This document shows positions 1 to 5,308 of a DNA stretch of 6,383 nucleotides, piece by piece. The stretch's first letter is position 1. Every line of letters begins with the position of its first letter. The position numbers and the translations under genes were made by a program. The notes beneath the pieces are model-generated. The model made no database searches. It had not been told where the DNA came from and saw only the letters and a program-made list of their open reading frames with translations. Origin of the DNA: Candidatus Bathyarchaeota archaeon (GTDB lineage: Archaea > Thermoproteota > Bathyarchaeia > Bathyarchaeales > Bathyarchaeaceae); the NCBI GenBank assembly GCA_020346825.1, contig CP070791.1, positions 399,803 to 406,185 on the forward strand, written 5' to 3'.

Positions 1-1
1 A

Positions 2-88
2 ACACTTTGCAAGATCTGCAAACTTTTGAAGGATGCGGGGGAGCGTGTCAGGTGGGAAGAACTGATAGCCAAAAAGGGCAACGATTAA
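2..88 (+). CDS. C-terminal tail of a gene starting left of the window, with a Cys-pair motif
   Basis: Reading from base 2 gives 28 codons ending in TAA at 86-88. The peptide begins TLCKICKLLKDAGERV and ends in WEELIAKKGND. It has a CxxC pair and a charged, protein-like helical tail. Its composition fits a true C-terminus better than the other frames do over the first 50 bases. A terminal CxxC of the form LCKxCKLL resembles the C-terminal zinc finger of the TtuA/Ncs6 tRNA 2-thiolation family. That is only a faint resemblance from a few residues, so no name is given. The frame overlaps the next gene's proposed GTG start (52) by 37 bases, which would suggest translational coupling. Confidence 0.4.
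   Translation, partial: TLCKICKLLKDAGERVRWEELIAKKGND
37..43 (+). promoter_or_regulatory. Shine-Dalgarno-like GGGGGAG deciding a GTG start
   Basis: GGGGGAG lies 8 bases ahead of the GTG at 52-54, inside the end of the upstream reading frame. It favours GTG 52 over the TTG at 7 as the start of the zinc-ribbon gene. The TTG has no visible upstream signal within the window. Confidence 0.35.
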
Positions 89-303
89 CCCTCAGATGCC
101 CTGATTGCAAGCGCATCCTCAGAATCTACTACAAGAAAAAAGCGGTTTCTTCCCCCGCCAAACTGGTTGTACTAAATGGCTCAGTCCATCGAACAGAAAA
201 GGAAACCACAAGAATTCATGTTCGCTGCAAATGTGGCAAGAAAGTGGTTTTCGAGAACCAATCACCCGAAGTAACCAAATATGGTTGGAGACGCAACAAA
301 TAG
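52..303 (+). CDS. small zinc-ribbon-like protein, function unknown
   Basis: From GTG 52 this is an 83-residue basic protein. It has two cysteine knuckles: CPDC at residues 16-19 and CKCG starting at residue 59. They are separated by about 40 residues of beta-prone, Lys/Arg-rich sequence (RILRIYYKKK, then TRIHVRCKCGKKVVF). That is the layout of a single four-Cys zinc ribbon, so it may bind nucleic acid or protein, but I do not recognise the family. The frame is open leftwards to base 1, and a TTG at 7 would give 98 residues. I prefer GTG 52 because of the GGGGGAG upstream and because the bases before it are better explained by the end of the preceding gene. It probably shares an operon with that gene. 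The stop is TAG 301-303. Confidence 0.6.
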   Translation: MGRTDSQKGQRLTLRCPDCKRILRIYYKKKAVSSPAKLVVLNGSVHRTEKETTRIHVRCKCGKKVVFENQSPEVTKYGWRRNK

Positions 304-531
304 CTAAATCGCGCGCGCCCGTGTCACTTGATTTGTAACCCTTCGAAGAGTAATGAAACCGAACGACTGAACGAATGTAGACACTAACTTCTAACCAAAC
401 ACTCTCCCACTTTCAAAAAAAAGAATAGGACAAAAACAAGGCCGTATTGTGGCGAAGAGAACAAAGATAGCGCTTTTAGTCTATTATGTAGGTGTACACA
501 CATTCTGCGCGTTTATTGCGTTCTAACCGTT
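304..531. other. intergenic region between converging genes
   Basis: These 228 bases lie between the ends of the plus-strand zinc-ribbon gene and the minus-strand radical SAM gene. I see no RNA gene. Visible items are an alternating GCGCGCGC run just after the TAG (about 309-317), a TTCGAA palindrome near 342, and an A8 run at 415-422 that reads as oligo-U in minus-strand transcripts. A 25-residue hydrophobic reading frame (449-526) is present but has no ribosome site, and I do not call it. Confidence 0.6.
415..422 (-). terminator. oligo-T terminator candidate for the radical SAM gene
   Basis: A8 on the plus strand gives T8 on the minus strand, about 110 bases past the stop of the radical SAM gene. 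Archaeal RNA polymerase terminates at runs of T without needing a hairpin. A shorter T5 run (434-438 region) lies before it. This is inferred from base composition only. Confidence 0.35.
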
Positions 532-1383
532 CTATTCGGGCGTTACTACCCAAGAACCGTCACATCTTGCCGAATTGAGGTTAAATCCTTCTCTGCAACA
601 CCCGAATCCCATTCCGTAACCTTCAGTCAATTCTTTGACCTTTTTCATCAAATCAAATCGCACTTTCCTAGGTAAATAGTAGGATCTTCCTATCTTTTCT
701 CCTTCATCAAAGTAAAGTCGGTTCAATTGTGAGCTTACATTTGGGAATGCTTTGCCAAATCTTCTCCAATTGGCGAGTTTCACTTTGTAGGTTGAGCTTG
801 TTATATGTAAGACACCTTGGCGTGCAAGCAATTTGACAAGCTCGCTAACATCGTCATTAAGAAACGGTATGATCGGATCGATTCTCACAGTTGTTGGAAT
901 ATCATTCTTGACTAGAGTTTCAATTGCGTCTATTCGCTTTGAAGAAAGAGGGGCGTAAGGTTCTAGTTTTCTAGAGAGTTCATCGTTGACTGTCGTCAGA
1001 CTAACGGATACCATGCTTGGAATGCCTTTCAGGATATCAATGTCTCTCGTCACTAAGTCCGATTTCGTCACAATTTGAATCCTGCAATCACTCTTTGCAA
1101 AAATCTCCAAACATTTTCTCATCAATCCCTCTTTCCGTTCCAATCTTGGATAGGGATCAGAAGAGTTAGAAATAGAGATAAACTCGCCTCCAAGCTTGGC
1201 AGCTTCCCTCTTTAGCCTTGAAATCAAGTCTTTCTTAGCCCTGCACTCGTAGAATCTCGGAATGTAGGAAGAAGCGTAACAATAGAGACACCTGTGGTCA
1301 CATCCTGTGTAGGGGTTAAATGTTAGTTTGTTGGGACAGGTGCATAGTTGAGATTTCCAAGGGTCGAATCCCGTAATCAGCAT
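532..1383 (-). CDS. radical SAM protein, SplB/COG1533-like
   Basis: This complete 283-residue protein carries the radical SAM cluster motif C28-x3-C32-x2-C35 (GCDHRCLYC) near the N-terminus. Those cysteines would ligate a [4Fe-4S] cluster that cleaves S-adenosylmethionine to a 5'-deoxyadenosyl radical. Other family-typical stretches are NSSDPYPRLE (73-82), IVTKSD (104-109), EPYAPLSSKRIDAIETL (141-157), RIDPIIPFLND (167-177), and a C-terminal CCREGFNLN...CDGSW (262-278). These match the COG1533 group, annotated as 'DNA repair photolyase' by distant relation to spore photoproduct lyase. Archaeal members have no proven substrate, and archaea do not make spores, so repair is not shown. Two further cysteines (C14, C16) precede the core. 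ATG 1381-1383 is the start. No ribosome site is visible, so the transcript may be leaderless. The gene is divergent from the large ATPase gene. Confidence 0.88.
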   Translation of the reverse strand: MLITGFDPWKSQLCTCPNKLTFNPYTGCDHRCLYCYASSYIPRFYECRAKKDLISRLKREAAKLGGEFISISNSSDPYPRLERKEGLMRKCLEIFAKSDCRIQIVTKSDLVTRDIDILKGIPSMVSVSLTTVNDELSRKLEPYAPLSSKRIDAIETLVKNDIPTTVRIDPIIPFLNDDVSELVKLLARQGVLHITSSTYKVKLANWRRFGKAFPNVSSQLNRLYFDEGEKIGRSYYLPRKVRFDLMKKVKELTEGYGMGFGCCREGFNLNSARCDGSWVVTPE

Positions 1384-1520
1384 TGTTGTCTATGTTTTGG
1401 GTGTTTTAGTGGTTTTAGGGTTGTGGCAACAACTGCATACGCGCAGGCGATTATTGCTCAGAAACTTAGAACTGTTCAGACAGGGACCCCGTTTCCCTTT
1501 TCTTGTTTGACAGGATTGAA

Positions 1521-1577
1521 GCATGTATGCTAAATGTGAAATCCTATCAAATGCGTGCGCATGCCGGGCGCCCATGC
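1521..1577. repeat. cluster of three GCAT-type palindromes, possible operator
   Basis: Three inverted repeats lie within 57 bases. They are GCAT-GT-ATGC at 1521-1530, ATGCG-TG-CGCAT at 1551-1562, and GCATG-n9-CATGC at 1559-1577. The second and third overlap by four bases. They sit directly ahead of the TATA-like box, where archaeal activators or repressors bind. That they bind a regulator is an inference. Confidence 0.35.
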
Positions 1578-1587
1578 AAAACCTAGT

Positions 1588-1598
1588 GTATAAGTTTA
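1588..1598 (+). promoter_or_regulatory. TATA-like box of the ATPase gene
   Basis: GTATAAGTTTA is the best archaeal TATA-like element in the divergent region. With the usual spacing of about 25 bases, transcription would begin near 1615-1620. That leaves a leader of roughly 10-30 bases before GTG 1631 or ATG 1643. Confidence 0.4.
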
Positions 1599-1630
1599 AG
1601 ATTTAGGAAGCATCTTACTATTTTATTGAT

Positions 1631-4600
1631 GTGTATGGACAAATGGAAGATGGCTTTTGTTTAGGGAAAAGACTTGATCCGGAACAGCTGCGGTTGCCTT
1701 CAGAAGAGATGGTACTTGGTACTCCGTTCTGTGTCTCGCCAAGCGACCTTTTGACACATGTTATTATCTTAGGTATGACTGGTTGTGGGAAAACTGTCCT
1801 AGGAAAGATCATAATTGAGGAGGCTGCGCTTCAGGGTATTCCCTCGATTATGATTGATTCTAAGGGGGATCTGGCCTCGATGAAGCTTGTCTTTCCTTCT
1901 CTGAAGAGCGAGGATTTTATTCCATGGATAGAGGCGAGAAGAGGAGAAAAGAAGGAAGATACAGCTTCGAGGTTATCTGAACTATACCAGAACAAGTTTA
2001 CCAAATTTGGTATTCCAAAGGAACGATCTGAAAAATTCGATCAGAAAGCAAAGGTTGTTGTATTGACACCGCGTTCTACAACGGGGATACCGCTTGCTAT
2101 TTCTTCTCTTCCAAGTCCGCCACCGAATGTGAAGGCTCTGATGGAAGTAGAGCCCGAAACCGTTCTCGATCTTATTGACACTGTTGTCAGAGCCTTAATA
2201 ATGCGGCTGTTCCCGAGGGAGCCTCTGGGGAAACATAGAAGAGAGGAGAAACTTCTTGATGAAATTATAAGGTATGCTTGGGAGAACCAGATACCCCTTG
2301 AAGGAGAAGATGGTCTTGCGACGCTTGTCGGATTAGTTGAGAATCCGCCTATGAAAAAGATAGGTGTCATGGACGTAGACAGCTACATTCTGCCGAGGGA
2401 TAGGCATGAGTTAGCTATAAACATAAACAACCTCCTTGTTGGAGTTGAAAAACTTTGGCATGTGGGGAGGCCACTAGACATAGATTTTCTTTTGGAAGTT
2501 TATTCTAAGGATGGGAAAACTCCAATCATCATATTTAGTTTGAGTGAAATCTCATCTCTGCAAGACAGGATCTTCATAGTCTCGCGAATCGCGTATGCAG
2601 TTTATGAGTGGATGCGTAGAAAAGGCGGCTCTGGGGAACCTAGACTATGTCTCTATGTCGACGAAGTTGGGGGAGGCGGTGGAAAAACAGCTTTCTTTCC
2701 GATACATCCATATAATCCTCCTTCGAAGGCCCCACTTATGTTGTTGATTAAGCAAGCAAGAGCATTCGGTGTGTCTTGTGTCTTTTCAACACAGAACCCT
2801 GGGGACATCGACTATAAGGGGTTGAGCAATTGCGGCACATGGATCATAGGCAAGCTTTCAACGGCACGGGATAGAGAAAAGGTTCTTCAAGGTCTAGGCG
2901 ACATCGAACTCTTCGATGCAGCTGTTGATAGAAGAAAGCTGGAGAGACAGATCGCCTCATTAGAAACTGGAGAATTCGTCTGCAAGACAAAACGTGGAAA
3001 CCTCGAGTTCTTTAAAGAAAGGTGGTTGATGAGCTACCACAAAACGATGACCTCAAAGGAGATTAGAGATATAACGGATGAAAGAGATCGAAGAAGTGCA
3101 ACCTCAACCCTTCTGTTGATGCCTTCGAAGAGAGCTTTCCTCAAGCTCAATCATCCTCCTTCATTGGAAGAAATACGTAGACACTTTGGGGAAGGCATCG
3201 ATATTCACGTAAGGAAAACCGAATGTAACTACATGCCTCTCTTATCTTTTGAAATCAAAACAAGCTTCAGAAAAAGACATCCCTTTCTTTCAGAAGAGGT
3301 CAAGACTGATTTAGCATACAGTCCAACGCTGGTACCCCTATTCAAAGACAGAGTTAGGCTGAACTATGTTAGCAAAGTCTTGGGCCTAGAAGAAATGGAG
3401 AGAGCGGAGCTGATGGAGGTGGCAGAAGACTCTGTGACTAACATAGTCTCGAGGAGATTACCGATTCAAACCGTCTTCGACGAGCTCTCCGCAAGAATGA
3501 GGAAGAAGATTAAGCGGGAAATAGCGGACAACTTGGATGATCAAATAAGAATGGAGAAAGAAAAAACATTAGACTCAGAGAAGCTGGATTTGAAGCCTAA
3601 ATTGGATGAACTTGATTTTGAAATACGGACAATCAGAGATCAGGTAACCAATTCCAGAGCTGAAGTGTCGCGACTCGAGGAAGATCTCTCGAATCTTCAG
3701 CGTGAGAAGGCTGAAAGATCAATCCGGGACGAACCTACTGCAATGATAACAAAGAGCATCGTTTCCCGCCAACGCAGAATCAACAAGTCCAAAGCGCGCA
3801 TAACCAAATTTCAAAGGAAGATCAAGAGCTACAATTCCAAGAAGAAGAGAATTCTAGACTCCCACAATAGAAAGATAGAACTGCTTAAAGAACAGTTCAA
3901 CAGCGTCAAGAAAGAGATTCTTGAAGAGATAGAGCCTAAATTGAGGTTTGAAGAGACCACAGTAATCTTTGTTCCAATCTGCAAAGCTGACGTCAATGTA
4001 AAGGATCACGAGAGCAGCAAAACCATTCAACTGGAGTGGAATGGCAACAACAGAGTTAGAGTTACATCTTTTTCCTGCCACCAGTGTGGAACCAATATCG
4101 GTAGATTCTCACCTTTGAGTGCGTGTCTCTTCTGCCTAGAATTTCTCTGCAAAGACCACGCCAAAACATGCGCCGAATGCGGCAAAATAACATGCAGCGA
4201 ACACTCCTGGCTGTGTAAGTGTGAACAAACACATTGCATATCTGAAGAGCAAGCGAAGTGCAAGGAGTGCAACTCTCTTCTCTGTATGAAATGCAAAGAC
4301 AACTGCAAAATCTGTGGTGCCTCACTATGCTCAAACCATGTTCACTCATGCGTAGTGTGTAGCAAACATGTATGTATGGAACATGCAATGGTCTGCGGCA
4401 CCTGCAAAAGAACCCTCTGCAACGAAGAGAAGAGCTATATCTGCTCCGTGGATCAACAGCCATTATGTGAAGATTGCAGATTAGTCTGTGACGACTGCGG
4501 CGAAAACCTCTGTGAGAAACATTCACGAAAGTGTGAGGGCTGCGGAAAGACACTTTGCAACAAAGAAGATCACGCTACGAACTGTGCAACGTGCGGAAGC

Positions 4601-4777
4601 CTTGTATGTAATTCTTGTCTAACTATCTGTAGGGGATGCAGTAAACCACTCTGTTACATGCACTACGTGAAATGTCCAAATTGTGACAAAGAAATCTGCA
4701 GGTCTTGTCTGAAGAAAGAGAAAAAATTCCTTGGTTTGATCAAGAAGCAGAAGTGCGTGATCTGCGCACGCGCATAA
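1631..4777 (+). CDS. HerA/DUF853-like ATPase fused to coiled coil and tandem zinc-finger array
   Basis: This is a 1048-residue protein in three parts. Residues 30-460 form a P-loop ATPase of the HerA/FtsK kind: Walker A GMTGCGKT (48-55), a DSKGDL stretch (76-81), Walker B LCLYVDE (339-345), and the motif-III-like STQNPGDIDYKGL (386-398) followed by WIIGKLSTARDREKVL (404-419). These fit the HerA-like DUF853/YjgR branch, thought to be hexameric DNA- or protein-translocating motors. There is no HAS-barrel before the P-loop. A linker with mixed strands and helices (about 490-620) leads to a Lys/Glu-rich coiled coil (about 620-770). A short beta-rich stretch (775-815) precedes a Cys-rich tail (816-1048) with 46 cysteines in 15-residue zinc-finger-like units. 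Start choice: GTG 1631 has no ribosome site, and in-frame ATG 1643 is equally possible. Cellular role unknown. No NurA nuclease is nearby. The ATPase call is firm; the zinc binding is inferred from spacing. Confidence 0.87.
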   Translation: MYGQMEDGFCLGKRLDPEQLRLPSEEMVLGTPFCVSPSDLLTHVIILGMTGCGKTVLGKIIIEEAALQGIPSIMIDSKGDLASMKLVFPSLKSEDFIPWIEARRGEKKEDTASRLSELYQNKFTKFGIPKERSEKFDQKAKVVVLTPRSTTGIPLAISSLPSPPPNVKALMEVEPETVLDLIDTVVRALIMRLFPREPLGKHRREEKLLDEIIRYAWENQIPLEGEDGLATLVGLVENPPMKKIGVMDVDSYILPRDRHELAININNLLVGVEKLWHVGRPLDIDFLLEVYSKDGKTPIIIFSLSEISSLQDRIFIVSRIAYAVYEWMRRKGGSGEPRLCLYVDEVGGGGGKTAFFPIHPYNPPSKAPLMLLIKQARAFGVSCVFSTQNPGDIDYKGLSNCGTWIIGKLSTARDREKVLQGLGDIELFDAAVDRRKLERQIASLETGEFVCKTKRGNLEFFKERWLMSYHKTMTSKEIRDITDERDRRSATSTLLLMPSKRAFLKLNHPPSLEEIRRHFGEGIDIHVRKTECNYMPLLSFEIKTSFRKRHPFLSEEVKTDLAYSPTLVPLFKDRVRLNYVSKVLGLEEMERAELMEVAEDSVTNIVSRRLPIQTVFDELSARMRKKIKREIADNLDDQIRMEKEKTLDSEKLDLKPKLDELDFEIRTIRDQVTNSRAEVSRLEEDLSNLQREKAERSIRDEPTAMITKSIVSRQRRINKSKARITKFQRKIKSYNSKKKRILDSHNRKIELLKEQFNSVKKEILEEIEPKLRFEETTVIFVPICKADVNVKDHESSKTIQLEWNGNNRVRVTSFSCHQCGTNIGRFSPLSACLFCLEFLCKDHAKTCAECGKITCSEHSWLCKCEQTHCISEEQAKCKECNSLLCMKCKDNCKICGASLCSNHVHSCVVCSKHVCMEHAMVCGTCKRTLCNEEKSYICSVDQQPLCEDCRLVCDDCGENLCEKHSRKCEGCGKTLCNKEDHATNCATCGSLVCNSCLTICRGCSKPLCYMHYVKCPNCDKEICRSCLKKEKKFLGLIKKQKCVICARA
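4076..4765 (+). repeat. coding tandem array of 15-residue Cys4/Cys3His units (45-bp period)
   Basis: This region encodes residues 816-1045 of the ATPase fusion. First cysteines of successive units fall at residues 832, 847, 862, 877, 892, 907, 922, 938, 953, 968, 985, 1000 and 1015, so the step is 15 with only +1 and +2 slips. The standard unit is C-x2-C-x4-C-x2-[H/C], for example CAECGKITCSEH and CVVCSKHVCMEH. The fourth ligand is His in units starting 832, 847, 892, 907, 953 and 1000, and Cys in 877, 985 and 1015. Unit 862 is CKC-shortened, 922 has Glu at position four, 938 lacks its second Cys, and 968 has a shifted His981. CxxC pairs cap both ends (816/819 and 1042/1045). The repeats differ widely at the DNA level, so the duplication is old. 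Confidence 0.85.
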
Positions 4778-4796
4778 AACCATGCATCGTGCGCGT
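4768..4796 (+). repeat. inverted repeat spanning the ATPase stop codon
   Basis: ACGCGCA (4768-4774, the last codons before TAA) pairs perfectly with TGCGCGT (4790-4796) across a 15-base loop that contains the stop and an ATGCAT palindrome. A GC-rich seven-pair stem in AT-rich surroundings could protect the mRNA 3' end or assist termination. No T run follows it directly. Confidence 0.4.
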
Positions 4797-4885
4797 ATCC
4801 CCATTCTTCCCAGAACTATTATTTTCACAGAAATCATTCTTCCAAAATATCCTACATGCATGCAATTTAGAACTACCATAGTGCC

Positions 4886-4969
4886 TTTTTTTGTGTATTA
4901 TGAATACATTGTTGGTCATGGGCGACCTATCTTTTCCAAGTTTCTCGCCATTTTTTCTACAAGTTTTTT
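4886..4969 (+). terminator. oligo-T terminator tracts after the ATPase gene
   Basis: Three T runs on the coding strand, T7 at 4886-4892, T6 at 4951-4956 and T6 at 4964-4969, lie 109-192 bases past the stop. Consecutive T runs are the usual archaeal termination signal. They also separate the ATPase transcript from the small membrane gene. Confidence 0.45.
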
Positions 4970-4972
4970 GAC

Positions 4973-4979
4973 AAATATT
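4973..4979 (+). promoter_or_regulatory. TATA-like sequence ahead of the small membrane gene
   Basis: AAATATT, in the context ACAAATATTG, would place a start of transcription near 5000. That leaves a short leader holding the ribosome site at 5022-5029. The element is weak and AT-rich background makes chance matches likely. Confidence 0.25.
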
Positions 4980-5021
4980 GTAAAAAAGAAGATGACACAG
5001 TACTAAGAGTTCCAGCACATA

Positions 5022-5029
5022 AGGAGGTG
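5022..5029 (+). promoter_or_regulatory. strong ribosome site overlapping its GTG start
   Basis: AGGAGGTG is a near-perfect Shine-Dalgarno sequence. The only in-frame standard start nearby, GTG 5027-5029, is part of the same eight bases, so it cannot be used at normal spacing. At normal spacing (6 bases) the in-frame codon is ATA 5036. Confidence 0.5.
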
Positions 5030-5242
5030 GTAGCGATAAAGGGTACTTCCGTCTTTTTGATTTGCCTCTTAGTTTTCACTGTCATATATGGCGTGAGCGC
5101 TACACTAATTTGGTATTTGGAAGAAGCCAAGGAAATAGAAGATTATAGCAAGACACTGTTGGACGATAAGCTTCCCCACCGTCTCAAAGCTACGTTCGTT
5201 GACGACAAGCTTCCCCACAGTTCCAACATTACATTTATTTGA
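5027..5242 (+). CDS. small single-pass membrane protein with duplicated tail, function unknown
   Basis: Up to 71 residues. A hydrophobic segment at about residues 7-31 (SVFLICLLVFTVIYGVSAT and onward) would cross the membrane once or act as an uncleaved signal anchor. An acidic stretch follows (LEEAKEIEDY). The C-terminus is two copies of a 13-residue unit: DDKLPHRLKATFV and DDKLPHSSNITFI. One positive residue before the segment (K5) and a hydrophilic tail are consistent with either topology, and I cannot decide. The start is uncertain: GTG 5027 lies inside the ribosome site, ATA 5036 is at ideal spacing, and TTG 5057 would cut into the membrane segment. I record GTG as the outer limit. The gene lies 55 bases before the winged-helix regulator on the same strand. 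I recognise no family. Confidence 0.55.
   Translation: MVAIKGTSVFLICLLVFTVIYGVSATLIWYLEEAKEIEDYSKTLLDDKLPHRLKATFVDDKLPHSSNITFI
5162..5239 (+). repeat. 39-bp tandem duplication inside the small membrane gene
   Basis: Two 39-base copies (5162-5200 and 5201-5239) sit back to back, in frame, right up to the stop TGA. The first 18 bases differ by one base (GACGATAAGCTTCCCCAC against GACGACAAGCTTCCCCAC). The rest has diverged, but keeps TF followed by a branched aliphatic residue at the end of each protein unit. Confidence 0.75.
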
Positions 5243-5245
5243 ACA

Positions 5246-5308
5246 ATGCATTCCATCAAACTAAAATATCGTGACGACAGAGTAATTTACGAGATCAATG
5301 GCAAGTGA
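5246..5308 (+). CDS. possible 20-residue leader peptide overlapping the regulator start
   Basis: ATG 5246 to TGA 5306-5308 encodes MHSIKLKYRDDRVIYEINGK. It fills most of the gap between the membrane gene and the regulator and overlaps the regulator ATG (5298) by 11 bases. No clear ribosome site precedes it. Its charged, strand-like composition is mildly protein-like, but at this length chance is a full explanation. Confidence 0.15.
   Translation: MHSIKLKYRDDRVIYEINGK
5262..5269 (+). promoter_or_regulatory. TATA-like box ahead of the regulator gene
   Basis: TAAAATAT lies 28 bases before ATG 5298. Transcription would start near 5290-5294, giving an almost leaderless mRNA, which fits the lack of a ribosome site. 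If used, the regulator is not wholly dependent on the membrane gene's promoter. Confidence 0.3.

Larger units (their letters stand above)
1384..1630. promoter_or_regulatory. divergent promoter region with palindromes
   Basis: These 247 bases separate the starts of the radical SAM gene (minus) and the ATPase gene (plus). On the minus-strand side, 1391-1426 contains no C on the plus strand, so the radical SAM leader would be free of G. A small hairpin, AGGGA (1482-1486) with TCCCT (1494-1498), is followed by four Ts. On the plus-strand side three GCAT/ATGC-type palindromes precede a TATA-like box. No convincing gene lies here. Confidence 0.55.
4778..5026. other. intergenic region after the ATPase gene
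   Basis: These 249 bases carry an inverted repeat at the left end, a CATGCATGCA double palindrome at 4855-4864, three T runs, and a TATA-like sequence ahead of the small membrane gene. A 74-codon open frame from ATG 4782 exists, but it has no ribosome site, no promoter, and runs through the oligo-T terminator tracts, so I do not call it. I recognise no RNA gene. Confidence 0.55.

Noticed and set aside
449..526. 25-residue hydrophobic reading frame from GTG 449 (MAKRTKIALLVYYVGV and onward)
   Set aside because: It looks like a tiny membrane peptide but has no ribosome site or promoter, lies between converging genes, and is short enough to arise by chance.
1482..1501. AGGGA/TCCCT hairpin followed by four Ts, resembling a terminator
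   Set aside because: The stem is only five pairs and no plus-strand gene ends just before it. Kept only as a note in the control region.
1390..1575. 61-codon frames on both strands in the divergent region
   Set aside because: Composition is not protein-like (runs such as TRKGKRG and KTTKTPKT on the minus strand), and they cover promoter palindromes.
4062..4553. 163-codon open frame on the minus strand opposite the zinc array
   Set aside because: The regular Cys codons of the plus-strand repeat keep the opposite strand free of stops. The antisense peptide is an Arg/His/Cys-rich mirror with no start signals.
4782..5006. 74-codon frame (MHRARIPILP...) after the ATPase gene
   Set aside because: It has no ribosome site or promoter, starts inside the hairpin at the ATPase stop, and runs through all three T tracts that likely end transcription.
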